Below are positions 38,101 to 53,387 of a stretch of DNA of 64,000 nucleotides, piece by piece (within the stretch, counting starts at the first letter, position 1; each line of letters starts with the position of its first letter). Both the position numbers and the translations under genes were made by a program. Source of the stretch: Sipunculus nudus (taxonomy: Eukaryota > Annelida > Sipuncula > Golfingiida > Sipunculidae); the NCBI GenBank assembly GCA_026874595.1, contig CM049318.1, positions 27,866,956 through 27,930,955 on the forward strand, given 5' to 3'. The notes under the pieces were generated by a model, which was given only the letters and a program-made list of their open reading frames with translations, was not told the DNA's origin and searched no databases.

Positions 38101-41100
38101 GGTGCCACAAGAAATAGACACGAAATTTACAAAAATTAACGATTTTATTTACAGCGAATGTCCCAGGTTTTGTGCAGGTATCGACGTATTGCTATTAGGA
38201 TTCTTGGGGTTTCTTAGGGGTTCTACTTTTATAGTCTATAGTCTATATCTTCTACTGCCCTAAATTAAGTTCTTCTTTTCCTTAATTCTACGTCCCAACT
38301 TTAATTCTTCTACTTTCTTATAATTTCGTTTCTTCTCTCACTTTAATTATTCTACATCCTAAAAGTGTTAATTTACTTCACCAAATCTTATTCTTCGACT
38401 ACCTAACTTTAATTCTTCTAACTCCCAAAGTTTGATTCTCCTACTTTCCTTACTTTAATTCTTTTACTTCCCCAAGTCTGATTCTTTTAGTTAAAAACTT
38501 CAATACGTTTACTTCCCTAAGTCTAATTCTTCAATTTCCGAACTTTTGTTCAACTTCTTCCCCAAGCTTGATGCTTCTACTTTTCTAACTTTAATTGTAC
38601 TACTTTCCACAATCTGATTCGTGTACATCACTAATTTTTAGTTTTTTTTTTTACCCGAGGAATTTTAATTCTTCTACTTTCGTAACTTTAATTCGTCTAC
38701 TTCCAAAAATCTGATTCTTCAACTTCACTAATTTTTATTCTTGTACATAATTAATTTGAACTTTCTACTTTCCTTAGTTTCATTCTTCTGCTTCCCCAAA
38801 TCTGATTATTCGACTTATAATTCCTCTAATTTCCTAACTTAAATTCTTGTACTTCCCTATAATTCATTCGTCTACGTCCTTACGGCTGGTCACTACATCT
38901 GTTAATATTTGCAGATGAACGCATAAAAGCATTGGAGCCCTTAGATATGCAAGTTCAAAATTATAAATTACTACTTAAAAAACATAAACGGATGGCGGAG
39001 AGTAACGTGGGTAGAAATAGTGGAACCCTTAATTATACGAACCGGTTTCCCTCGGATAGATCCAATGTCCAACAGAACTTGATGTAGCTATACCCATGGC
39101 TTTGATGTCGTAGGCGTTGCGCATTTTGTAGCTGAGGAGAGAACGGGCGCCAAGCTGTTCACCAAGACCGACACTGAGTGTAGAAGTCGATGTTTGGAAG
39201 TATACCCAGAAAGGAATGTACTGTTGACAATCAAGCACGCTATTGGTACTCCTATATACCGCGTACCTACCACCTGAAAAAAGTACATGTGCGTAATGAA
39301 ACTGAAAATTGAAGTGGTTAAAGACCACAAACCTCTGCCAGGATTCACTGTGTGCACACAGCTGTCAGGTTGCAAAAACCCGATCCATGATGACCTCCTG
39401 ATCAAAGCCAATCCCAAGTAGCAATGAATTGTTCTATTATAAAGAATAATAATAGAATAGCCGTATATCAAAATGGAATAGAATACTTTGAATTGAAATT
39501 TATTATGGGAATTCGGATAAGCTCCGAATATGAGTGGATTTTTTGTGTTACTCCAACCCTTCACAAAACACCATTAAATCAGTCCAGTATTTTTTTTTAT
39601 TTGCGTAAATCTGCTATTAGACAAATAAAATTGCTATCAGACTAATAAAGTTGATATCAGACAAATTTGGTTGCTATCAAGATGGACAGGTATAATCAGC
39701 TGTTCTACAGTTTTAGTGCTATTATTTTAATTCCTAAAAAGAACTCCAGAGTCACCATATGCTCTCTATTATGGGTCATATAGTCATGTGGAACAGTATA
39801 TTTGCTCGATGTTCCCTAAATGATTGCTACAAAATAGACAGAGTCACTATTCATCTGAATGCTACTAACCCAACAGAGAAACAGATAAACAGTCGAATTA
39901 TTTCCATGGATTTTATTTTCGCAATTTTTTTCGCAAACAATGTCTTTTGGAATTTCAAAATATTCATCTAATCTTGATACGGTGTTCATCCGTATTTTTC
40001 TTTATCTTTCTCAATAAAAGTTTATAATGTCCTGGCAACACTGTACCATTAATTAGACAAATGGATCGTATGGTATGTTTTTCGGGTATATTCGTCCTGG
40101 TTTTCAAACTTTCTAGACAAAACTCCAATTAAAAACCAAAAGTTACCATCTGCCATTAAACATGAGAATCTCGGAAGTTTGTTTCAATTCCACCGCTTCT
40201 TAATGGCATTGGCGGGTATGGGCGGGGACCAGCGATATTCTGTGATATATCCCAAGGCGCTCTACGGATTCAGGACAAACAATAAGGATAAGGACCGACC
40301 GGGAGTATGATTTATTTGTGATAAAATAAGTAAAAAATTGCATACTTGTTTGTAGGTAGAGCAGCAAAAGCAAAATGAAAAATAAGATTTGTGTTTCAAT
40401 CACCAAAAAAACAACAGATTTGCGAAAAATAAAAGCAGCGTGTACGTAGAGCAATAATTTTTTATTACTGTGGTCTACGCCGGTCCCACCAATATATAAG
40501 ACATTGTGGTTGGAAGAAACATATGGCACTTACCTATGTCCCTAAAAGAGGTGTACCTGTCACCAAAAGCGCCAACGGTCACCTGGAAGACATTCCCAGT
40601 GATGACGCCGACTTCCGAGCTCAGGTAAACAATGGCCTCCTGACATGCTCGCACTTTGAACCATTTGGCTAGTGTGTTTGTTTCAATCCATATGACTGGA
40701 GTAGTTGTGGGGTTGGTGAAGCCAAAATGTTGCCTTTCTGCAATAATAACAGGAATGAGCTGGTCTTAGGATACTGGCAACCTGGTATTAAACAAGAGAC
40801 CCCGAAACCTAACGTTCACTCTGTGCCATATTGTAATCAAGAAATTAAACAAGAAAAGTGAAAATAAAATTATGGATTGGGAGATATATTTGTATCAATA
40901 GAATCATGACAGTTATATGGAATATGAACCTGTCTTTAATTTTTACTATAACCGGGTTTATTCAAATCTTAGAACAACACATTCGCGTTTGGGTTTGCTT
41001 ACAACATATCATTTCTAGCTTTAGCTGGAATCCTGACCTTCTGCGCAAGACTTTGCGCTGAGTTTGTTTTAATTATTCTTTTTTTAATCATCTAAATTCT

Positions 41101-44100
41101 CATGATATGTAAAGCAAAAAGCGCAATGTACAATAAACTTCACTTCAATTATCATGGAGAAAAATGGGTAAAGAAATATCCGTGCACTCACCCGTCAATT
41201 TGGGAAACTCCCAGTGTCCTGGGTTGCTACCTCCTGTCGTTACTCCGACAGCGCTGATGGGGTGCATCCTCGTCGGTCTCCATTCGAGGAATTTACCGAC
41301 ATTGAACACGCCTCCCTGTCCAGCTGTGACCACACCTTGCTGCCAGCCAACCCACACCGTCTGAGCCTCACCACACTTGAGTAGCCCGGATGGGGTGTCC
41401 ACGGATCTCGTGACGTTTCCTAGCATTCCATCCCGGATCACACTCTTCCCGTCGGCCGTGCCCAGCTCCACTTCGTATGAGTTGTGCCCTGCTTTATAAA
41501 TGGTTTGTACTAGGACCAAGGACACCCCACCACATGCTTTGATGTTGAAAATGAGGTAACTCCGGCCAAGGACTGATATCCAGTGCATGTACAGACGGTC
41601 ACCCAATGTCAACCATGACGCTGTCTTCACTAAAAGAAAATTTGTCAAAAGTTGTTACATATATGGTGAAATAACTAGTGGTGCATGGGCCATGATGCTC
41701 AGCTGAATTTGAAATACAGGTGATGCATGTATTAATGATTGATTTTATGATCTGGTGAAAAATATTTGTTCAGGGACTTGAACAATGGGAATTACAACCT
41801 GAATGCTCAAAATAATGTTTTATTCACCATAGTCCTTAAAAAATAGTTAGCAATGACCTGTGACCTTATTTAAGGCTTCCAAGAAGATTTTATTAGGGAC
41901 TTCCTAGATGCCAAGTTAGATGTTTCTACGTTTATCTGCTACGACTTGTGAAATCTGACTTTTAGCATATATTATAGCATAAATTGTGGTTTTTTTTTCA
42001 CATAGCTTACAGAATATAGGTCACGGTGACCTTATTTTGGATGTCCAAGGAGAAATTACAATGACCTCGGTTTACATTAAGGAAGACATTTCTAGATCAA
42101 ACTTTTTAGATTTATACCGTGTGTGGTTTTTGGGTGCTTGAAATGAGGTTTTCTAATCGTAGCTCATAGAATATAGGTCGCCGTGACCTAATTTCAGGAA
42201 TAAAATGAGACTTGCTCAGGGCTTCCCTGGATAATGCGTCAGAAGATTCTAGGCCTATCGGACACAATGTGTGCCCCATCTGACTCACTGGGTACTCAAA
42301 ATCATGTTTTCGGCCCGTAGTTCACAAAATATGGGTCACCTAATTTCAGGTTTCCAAGGAGATTTACTAGGACCTCCCTGGAAGTACAGTTAGAAGGTTC
42401 TAGGTATAACGGTTACGGTTTGTGCCATATTAACGGTCAGACTGCTTCATTTAAAGGTCTGAAAAATAGAGAGAAAAAATGCTTAAAAATTAAATACAGG
42501 TGGCGCCACCACTTTTCAGGAATTGATGTTACACTCCATTATCAACAAGCAAATTCGTGAAATCAATGTCCCCCACTTTGGGATCTTGTTGTTTTTCATG
42601 CTTGATAAAGGACGGACAGACAGAGTGACAGACAGACAGACAGAAGCCAGACACTCAAAAAAAATCCCAACCAGGGTAAGCATGAGCGCAATCACTGACC
42701 AATATTTGAATGAAATCGGATAATATTAAGAAAAGTTATCCCACAGAAACGAAAACCTGACAAACTGACAGACAGACAAAGTGACAGACAGACAGACAGA
42801 CAGACATTTCAGAACAAATCCAAGCCAAGGTAAGCATACGAGCAATCACTGACCAAAATTTGAATGACATCGGATAACATTTAGGAAAGTTATAGCAGGG
42901 AAACAAAAACCTGACAGACGGACAGACAAAGTGACAGTCAGACAAAATGCCAGACATTTTAAAACTAATCCAAACCAAGGTATGCATGGGAGCAATGTCT
43001 GACCAAAATTTGAATGAAATCAGATAGTATTTAGGAAAGTTATCGCAGGGAAATGATAACCTAACGGATGTACAGACAAAGTGACAGACAGAAGCCAGAC
43101 ACTCCAAAACCAATCCCAACCAAGGTGTGCATGTGAGCAATCACTGACCCGAATTTGGATGAAATCGGAATATATTTAGGAAAGTTATCGCACGGAAACA
43201 AAAACCTGACAGGCAGACAGAAAAGTGACAGACAGACAGACAGAAGCCAGACACTCCAAAACCAATCCAAACCAAGGTATGCATGAGAGTTATCACTGAC
43301 CCAAATTTGGATGAAATCGGATAATATTTAGGAAAGTTATCGCACGGAAACGAAACCTGACGGACGGACAGAGAGACAGACAGACGGACAGACAGACAGA
43401 CAAACCCAAATCAATGTCCCCCGCATCCGCGAAGCGGGGGACAATAAGTTTGGAAATCATCATGGCAATCGATACATTAGTTATTCAGTTACTGAAGCTT
43501 TTCTGTTAAATTTTTATTTAATCTGTTACAATCGTTAATGAGAATTGTTCATTATGCTTCTATATTAATTGCGATATATCAGAAAACACGAGTAACAGAG
43601 ACAATATTGAACTTACTGTCGTCCTCATTCAGGTTCCAGAAGCCTCTGTCTGCGTGCAGTGACGTCAGACCTATGCTGTTGATGTTAAAACTTTTCTCTG
43701 CAGCATTATATTCGAGGAACTGCTCGCTTTGCGGCAAATTCCGACCGACTGCAACATTACCCATGGAATAGCTGACCCAGAAGTCTTTCATCTGAAGACA
43801 ATCGAGCATCCCGATTGTAGGGAACTGGTCTTTTACGGTCCCCGTGCCGTTGATAACTTCTCTCAAAAATGACCACGTGTTGTCCTGCTCTCCCAACACT
43901 ATCTCGTACATGTTGTTGGTGTCCCCTAACCCTGTTGCCAAGGCAACGATGGCGTCCTTGCAAGTTGCCAAACGGAACCGCGTGGTTGTGAGGTAATCAC
44001 CCGGCACGGCCCATACTGGGTACATCCCCATCTCAGACTGAGTCTTTACAGCGTAAACGTTACCTGTATTCGTTATAAAACATGAATCACGTGATGTAAA

Positions 44101-47100
44101 ATTTATTCGTCTTTCTTAAACCTAATTCAAGGAGATGACACTCTGCAGGGAGTCAAGCAAATTTCTTCATACGCAGACAACTTTAACACATTTTCATATT
44201 TAATAATATTACCCGGAAAAGGACACCTAACAAACAGTAACAGGAGAGCGTAATTTTATAAGTACATGTAATTTCAAAGTCCTAACAGAAACGGTATTTC
44301 CATTTGTAAGGCTTAAATATATATCCATCAGACACATTTTCCCCTAAACATCTGTTCATCCGATAGTTTCGTGTATATCTGAGTTTTGTTCATTATCAAT
44401 TATTAGTTTATTATCAAAAGTTTCGTTAGTTGCCTTGTCTGTACAGTATGTTGATTAAAAGTGGTCAAATCAGACTTGAAATAAGATGAGGGTTAATGTA
44501 TAATATTCTGGTACTAAGACATCTTAAGCGGATTAATAGGTATATTGCTATTCTTACCTTTTGTTTGGCTAAAGAAGAACGTTCCTTGGTTTGACTGACT
44601 TGTTGAAAAAGAGATACCGGACACAGTATATCCAGCCGGTTTAGCGTACTTCAGCACTCGGAGCATACCGGGATATGCCCCTTCTCCAAGTTCCAGACTG
44701 TCCTCTGACCACCGCAGCCAGAAGGCCCTTCTCTCGTTACAACTGAGAATCTGTTGGGTAGTCGCCAAAGCCAGCCTACGGTTTTGTCTGATCCAATATA
44801 CCTCCGTTCTTATATTGTTATATGTCCCGATAGCGAAGGCTAGCGTGTTTGGTCCGATCACGCCTGGGATCTCACCGAGTGCAACGTACACGTCCTTGCA
44901 GGCCTGGACTTGGAAGATGAACGTCGACCCCTCGAAGACCGTGAACCAAAATTGGTTGAAATCTATCTTCATCTCTGTAGTCATGGAAAACTCCTCTCCT
45001 ACACACAAAAATGAGAAATTATCTGATAACTATAACAGGATAAAACACCTTGTATAAAGAATTATTTTAACAAAAAATATGTATTAATAAACATCAGTCA
45101 GCACTTCTTGCTGGTTTTCCTACCGAGCTTGTTTGTATGTACCCTCTCCCCAAACTTGACTGTACCTATACCAACTATCGAAATAAAATATTAAGCCCCC
45201 TTTCTTGACTCTATCGTTACGAATTCCCTGCCGAACTCCCCTTTCCCTTTCTTTAATGTACCCTTACCTCTTCTGCTCCAACGCATACCTTTACCGAAAC
45301 TCTCTGATCTCTGTTACAAAGCTGATTACACGTATGACAGAAAAGGAAATCTAGACATATTGAGGGAATTATCCTTTTAAGCTCATGTGAAGCACCTGCT
45401 GGGCTCATTAATATCCTCTTCCAAACTCTCCTTCTATACTAAATACTTAATTACTAACTGTATACTGAATAACCAAATTTACTGAACACCTTCCCCAGTT
45501 TTCCTTTTCCCTTACCAAACTTCCTGCTGAACTCCCATTCCCCAGTCTTGATGAATTCCGTCGTCACTGCCTTCACGGAGATGGCATTGACGGCCTGGGG
45601 GTCTGAGTCACGCCACTCTATCAGTCCTTGTGCCGGGTAGTTCCCTCGTCCTACTGCGATGGTGTCGTCCTTCCAGCTCACCCAGAATCGTCTCATCTCG
45701 GTACAGCTTAGGTGGTCGGGAAGCGTCCGCTCGGCCACCACGCGGCCTCGGTGAACCTCGCGCACCTGTATCTTTGTGTTGTTTTCATAGCCCAAAATAA
45801 CCTGGATTATAAAACCCGATTAAATAGATGGATCACGATTAGTCCGTGAACATCTTACACTGTACGTGTGGATCGTCATTAGTCTGTCAACAAACCACAC
45901 TCTACATTTCAGGATCTTAGAAAACTAGGCTCAACACCCTGGTACAAGCAAACAAGTGTGCCGTGAAGATTAGTAGACCTCATTCATAACTCTCATGTAG
46001 AGGTATGGGGAGAAAACAACGATAAGACGCAAAAATCCAGCGCTGCTTTGGGTGTTTAGTGTACATTATCGAAAAAAAGATGGGCTCGACACCTTTAAAT
46101 CCGCCACTAAAACTGTCATAATCATAGATCCTGAGAAACAAGTAACGAATGTATCTTTCAAATAACACACCAGATTTAGACTTTGCTGAAAAAAGGACAG
46201 ACCTCATAAGGGTAGATATCTTCTGCTGCACTGTTTGTGTACAAGCCAACGTACGCATCCTGGCAGGCCCGGAGCTTGAACTCCACAAACGGGTTATGTG
46301 TCGTCATCCACATGCGGCCATACTGGTCACCCACAGGGGTGTTGATGATCAAAACCTCGTCTGCATGCAACATATTACATATATATCAGTATAAAATATT
46401 ATTGTTATCCAAGGTACAAGTAATCGATAATCTATTTTTTATTGTGGGACAGGACCCGCGTATGAGGACAACTCTGTGAATAATTATACAAACGGGTCAC
46501 GTTCATAACAAAGTTTCTTTTTAGTTTTGAATTGTCAAAACCCGTACTAAAACGCCTATTTTTCGAAGATATTATGTGAAGAATATAGCCGTGATATGTA
46601 TATATCCAAGCGGTCAGCCAAACTTTAGCAGTCATCCTATAATCGGCTACTGTGATTCCTTTTTCCGCTACTGAAGAAATCAACGATATTATCACTTATA
46701 TATCCGATGGTTATATTATCCTATTAAGCATTCAAAGACAAATAAAGTCTTAATGGAGGTAGAGAGATCAAAAGTGTTTGTTCATGTCGTTATTGTTATT
46801 TTCAGGTATCACTTGCCTTCTATTTCGGAAAGTTCCCACAGTCCTTCCGAAGAGCTTCCGGTGGTGATCGACAGGGCGTGGATCGGGGAAGGGTTAGGAT
46901 CTGTCCATTGTATATGCTGTGTGCGTCCTACTTCAGATCCAGCCCCAACGGCAATAATCCCATTACCCCAACGAATCCAGAGGTACATGGACTCGTTGCA
47001 GGACAACAATCCTGGTTTATCATATGTGGCTACAGGGGCTCCATCTACCGGAGGACATATGAACAAACATATCAGCATGTCTGATCCTATATACTGTAAC

Positions 47101-50100
47101 CAAAGCCTATGAATATGAACACACAGTGTACGGTACCAAATATGTGCACTAATCTGCTTTTCCAGCACAGCAGCGATAACTGTAGTGGATGATTGACACT
47201 ACGTCTTCGGGTCCTTTATATAGTAAAAAAAACGTATTTGTTATACCTCAAAAATCACGTATAATAGTATTTTCCTTTAAGGGGAGGTTCCTATTGTAGT
47301 TTCTTACAGGTATTTTTTTTACTCTAAACTAACCCGTATTATAGGCATACGGAACCTGAACCAAACACGGCACAACAGACGTGCACCGCTTATTCCTTGT
47401 CTTTTCGTGGTACATGTAATCACAGAAGACAAGGTTGTTTTGGGTAAGCGAGGAATGTTTCAAGTGGTTTTCCTTATTTTTGGTTTCGATACATCAGTGA
47501 AATAAGGTTAAAAAAATAACCTATTTCTTTCCGTAGCTCGGTCCGCTGGTTATTGTTGGCACCAAACACCACCTCATATGCGTCATGGTCGACGATTCGA
47601 TACAATCTGGTCATGGCTACTCGGACATCCTGACACGACATGACCCGGAACAGGAAGTGGTTGTCGTCTCCCCCAGGAAGCCAAAGTCTGTTGTACTGCG
47701 CATCACCGGGAGTCCAGAATGTCGCAATCCGACCTAAAATTCAGTTCAATGAAACTACATGTATATGTTAATAGGGATTTTGTGATACTCTGTTAGCTTA
47801 TATAAGTGCGTTTAACGGTGCATCATCCTTTGTATCAATGTGTGAATTATCTCGCTCTATTAGTTTATTTAGGCTAGGTACATTTTCCTAGCAAAAAAAT
47901 CCAATATACCTGTTTTATTTGTAGTTATACATCTGTGCGACAGACGCAACAACTAGAAAACAAGAGAACCGCAAACGTGCATAAAACGCTCGTCGTGTAT
48001 CTTATGACCTCTAACCTGATTAAATATGCGTGAACTCTGATTCAGATGAGAAACTCTATTGGTAAATGTGTATAATGAGTTTCATGAAAATCCATAGGAT
48101 TTTTGGTAAGTCACCAAGATGCCTCCAAATTGCGGTGACCTAAGACCTTATCTAATATGCATGTATTTTGCTGGAAATCGAACTTTGGAGAGATATTCAA
48201 TTGATTAATACTTCTGATGAGTTTTATCATAATCCTTCATATAAGTTATTTGTTACCACAAAGTAGCTTAGTGACCCGTGAGCTTATTAAATATGCGTGG
48301 ATGTTGCCCATAATCGAACTCGGGCGAGATAATCTGTTGGTTAGTAGTTATGGCGAGTTCCGTGAAAATCCTTCAACTAAAAGTTAACGGAAGGACGGTT
48401 GGTATACTATAATACTCCCGTCATTAGACAGGTGTATAACATGGAGGAGAATTATGAAAGAAGAAACACCGGATTGAAGCTAAAAATATCTAAATTTGTG
48501 AAGTCGCGCGGATCGGCCACAAGCTGATGTGCGCGCTGTTCGTTTTGCACCACTGATCGCTCCTGGTGCCAACTAATTTCCACTTGTGTACCGGGTATAA
48601 CCAAATGGTTTTGGAACGAATTTTCGACAAATGCCATAATATTTTAAGGAGGCGAAAGACTATATTGCATGTATATTTAAGGCCCTGGTGGGTGAATATG
48701 TCCCTTTAAACCAAAAATATGCACCTGTGCGAGGTATATATCATACTCACCTGTACGGTCATCCACTGACCATTCTCCTGGCTGCGTGCTGTTACTGGTA
48801 ACGGAGACAGCTGTGATGATCTGTATGGCTGGAGCTGTCCACGTGACCAACTCGTTTTGTAGCTCCTGACCACGCCCCACTTTTACTGTAGCCCCACTCC
48901 ACGTGATCCAGAAACTGAGAGACTCATTACAGCTCAGAACGTCAGGGGTTAAGACAAATCCACTGGAACCTTGTAAAATTAAAGAAGTATACATGTGTGA
49001 TGAATGTTTTCAAACGCAAAAGACGGTTGATTTCAGGGTTAAAAGTATTCATAATTTATGTTCAGTATTAATTTAGTTTCTCACACAAAAAACATAAAAA
49101 GAGGTTTGCATTCACAGGAGGATTAGCAAATATCGGACAACTGCTAGTCCTTATCCCTAAAGTTTCACCAAAGAAAACAATTGAGTAAACGCAAACGACA
49201 TTACACCTGTCTCTCTGGGTCGAAACAGTCCCTCTTAGTCGTCAACTTAATATGAAGCCACTTGTATTTCTACAATTCAAACTACACCCGAGTGTCGCAA
49301 GACTTTCAACATTGAGCGTATGTCGTTCCACCTATCCGAATTCAACAACAGAAAATCCGAATATTATACCTACCGATTTAGGTCTGAATTGGTGCTCGTT
49401 TTAGTCAAGGAGGTATGATATGCAGAGGGTGCACTTCCAGATTATACCTCCAAGCTCCAAGATCAACTATTAAAGCACATCAGATGTCGTCTGCATTGTT
49501 CGGATAAGAGAGGTTTTACTGTATGTAGCTTACCTGCAGCGCCGCTGAGCATCTGTATCATAGAATGCTGGTTGTTATTGAGACCCAAACTGACGACGTA
49601 TCCCACGGCAGTCTGTCCCTGATTTATACTCAACAGGACATGCGCAGACCCGCAGCACTTGACCGAAAAAGTGAACACGTTACGGTACGTGGTGAACCAG
49701 GCGTATTGGTAGGAGTAGTCCCCGGGAGTGAGCAATGTCGTGAGATGACCTTAAACAACAGGAACAACTGTATCACATTCTTGATTTTGGGCTATTACAA
49801 ATCATTTCTGTGAGGATATAGCAGTATAGATAATGAAGATAACAAAATAAGCTATTATACATAGTATAAACATAATCTCTATACAGTAAACATTACAGTG
49901 TAGAATACTAGTTCTCTTTTTTTCCTATGCATGATTTCAGAAATTGTGAATTGTTATTATTGATTCAACAGCCATGCTAAATATATGAGAAGCATAAATG
50001 CTCCTATGTCCCTAATAGGGGAAAATAAGGAAAAAAATGCCACTCTATAGGGCACAAGGGCGCCCATATTTGCAAATGAACAAAAAGGCGGCCGTGTTTG

Positions 50101-53100
50101 TTTTGTAATTTAAGACCCAATCAGCTTAATTGCACTTCATACGCACAAATAAAATATTTATATAATGTTAGTTTACTATTAATAAGTTTCCTCGCTGGAT
50201 GTGGATGTACCAGTTTGACAAAGAATTGTAATCTAAATACTGACATAGTGCAGATAAAAGGCGTAAGGATGTTAGAAAAACCAATAGCTTATTTCTTCAA
50301 TGGCCATTGCAGTTTGGGAATGAGACACCAATACATGTATATGACCTTGTTTTGCAAGCGATCGATAATGAGTGTGCAGCAGGCCTAATCACTACAAACG
50401 AATTTTTATATGAAAAACGTAGTCTTTTCTAAATAAGATATGCGATTTATGACTGGCTCAACTCCTATGAAAAACTTCACACATACCTTCCGTTTCGCCA
50501 AATTCCCAAGTCCCATCAGACTGTTCACTTGTACTTATTGACAACATACTTATAGAGTATGGATTCTCATCCCGATAACTGACTAGCCCATTTTCTTGGA
50601 CATAAGGTCCGGTCCCTGCTGCTATTTCACCATCAGCCCACTGGATCCAGTAATACTGGGAAGTGGTACAGTCAGTGACCCCGCCAGTATTGACGGAAGC
50701 AACTTCTGTCGATAGGCCATTGAACTTCCGGTAGATAAGAGACCTGGTGTTGTTGGATCCGAGGATTATTTCGTACGCGTGCGTCTCAGTGGTTCGTATA
50801 AACTGGGAAAGAACAATTGTTGCCTCTGCGCATGCGCGGACTTTGAAAACCTGTGATGTTCTGTCCGGGACATTCAGAGACGCCTGACTCAAGTCCTTCG
50901 ACGGAAGCGTGTAAATAGTCAAGAACCTTCCTGTAATAAACACAGATAACTAGAAAGGAAGTCCGAAATTTTGTAGTTCATAGGGTATAAAATAACTCGT
51001 ATTACTTTGCAAAATTTTATTATTATATAATATTTACACATGAAAACAATTTGAAAACGCGTGGGGACAAAATATTGGAATTATTGTGTAAAAGCAGCAC
51101 TTGAATAAATTATAGTGAAAACTATAATAAATACATAAGATTTACAATGTACTGGTATTTATTTTATATATAATTTATAAACAAATAATAAGTGTACCGG
51201 AGTCTTCAGGAAGCTCCCATTCTGCCGCAAGGTTCAGGTACTTCATCCCAAACGAGGCTACGACTACCCCACGTGACGTGTCGTCATCATAAGAGATAAT
51301 AACATTCTGGTAGAGGGGGCCACTTCCAATCTGGATTCGCCTGTTCTTCCAACTGATCCAGAACTGATTATGCACCCAGCAGTCCACAACGCCCTGGCTC
51401 TCAGCCTGCTCGGTACGCACTACCGAGCCGCCATCTTTGATCGTCAACTTGGTGGTTTTCCCCATGTCAGCGCCGATCAGAAATTCGTAAACGACGCTGT
51501 TAGCATTTGTTGATGTGTCTTTACGGAATTCTACCAGGGCATCGTAGCACGCCTTCAATCTGAAAACGAGGCTGGACCTGTCTGGCACGTAAACGTATGT
51601 GTTCCGATAATCCGGGTTTTGTGAATATGGCGTATTCAAAACCCATGAGTCATCTGTAACAAATGCAGTTACATTAAACTAATAATGAAGCAATTCTTTT
51701 AAGTTAAAACAATCCTGTAGAATGTGCATAAACTCAGCCTGAGTTTGTGTTTTAATGAGTTTGTATTTTACCAGATGCATATGTGACGTCAGTAACTGCC
51801 ATCTTAATATGGTTTTGTCGTTTGTACCGCCATATGCGAAAGCTGTGTCAGAGGCTGTTAGTGTACAGATATGTCATTTGGACTATAATATAGGACATAC
51901 AAATCCGGAAAACACTTTGACCAAAGATCGAATTCCCCTACTAGTTCAGGATATAGCTCTGAATTGTGCTGCAACTTATCAAATAAATTCGATCTTATTT
52001 ATATAATCAAGATGAAAAATCCAACAAAGGCGCCGCAAGGGTTAGGATAATATTGTTATGATGAAAGGTCTAACAGATACACGTACGCTGACTCATATTT
52101 ACAAAGGTTAAAAAGTGGGGATTTATAGCCTGATCGCACAGACGATGTCAAATTCATCCGACTTGACACTTTGCTTTCCTGGTCTTTCGAGCCTGTTCAT
52201 TCTTGCAGCTTTTCTCAGCTCCCTGCTGAGCATACAAACCAAGCAGCCATTATAAGTGGTAGACGGTTATTCGTGTGACATTTGCAATCCACCATGACCA
52301 GTCCCTATTCACTCCCAGATGAAGAGAATGCAACCTTGTGGTAAAGACTTTGGCTGGGAGTCTTAACACTGACGGTCAGTACGGGACGTGAACCCACAAC
52401 TTTTTGGTCAAAAGTTCCAGTCCCGAACTGTTACGCAATCATGTTCCATGTACTCTGTGTGAGTACTTGTCCTTATTATCTGTGTAACTCCCTGCATTTT
52501 AAACTTTCTGCTCCACTTTCTATATATGCTTCCAAAATTGTACAGTCTTCTTTATTAGGCAAAGTGGCATTTAAACCCGAATAGACATGGATTTAGATGT
52601 GGTATTACAGGCAACGCAGGCTGCGTCCATTCCCTCGTGAACTTTACGACTGCACCCCGACCGACAGGATATATTGCCAAATATGGTAAAACCTCCTAAT
52701 TAACCCCTCACAATAATTACTAGTATATCAAGCATAAAATGGTGTATCTCTAAGGGGAGGAAACAGAGAAGCTAGCCCCAACGTTTTGCCACCTTCAGTC
52801 ATGTTACAAAGATCTGACAGCTATCTTCCTTTTTAAATTTTGCAATCGTGTTTACTCACACAGGACACTCCTGAGTTCCCATGATCCCTCACTTCCGGTG
52901 TCTGTCGTTAAGGATAACGCTGTCACTCTCTCAGGGGTCCGGTCATTGTAGACCATAAACCTCTGGTCGTAAACTCTAAGTCCTATTCCTGCTTCAATCT
53001 GTCCACCTGAAATGTATCATTTCCCGGGGAAAATACTAAATAATGTTATCGACGGAAAGGGCTAATGAGATATATTTCCTGCCAATAAAGACTTTCATGA

Positions 53101-53350
53101 GTTTTAACATTTTATAATTTGTCTATTTTATTACAATCCTCTGAGCAAATCGTAAAACATTTTTGTTTCACTTTTTAGTTCTGCGGTTTAAAATACAAAA
53201 CATACTTTTCAGTGAAACGTTTAACCCTGAAGACTGAGGCCTGCTATTATAACCTTCTAAGTTTTACCTGAATAGACATTTAGCTTCCTTCATTGTAAGA
53301 ATTGTAAGAACAATGACATTAAATGGTAAGTAAATATTGAATGGACGAAG

Positions 53351-53387
<37 letters not shown>

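Noticed and set aside
39088-39564. 158-codon minus-strand frame overlapping the D16 C-half
   Set aside because: It is in a different frame from the domain and reads through the intron.
42736-43270. Cys-rich minus-strand open frames of up to 134 codons
   Set aside because: They are the translation of the ~150-bp tandem repeat with GACA tracts, without start context or splice support.
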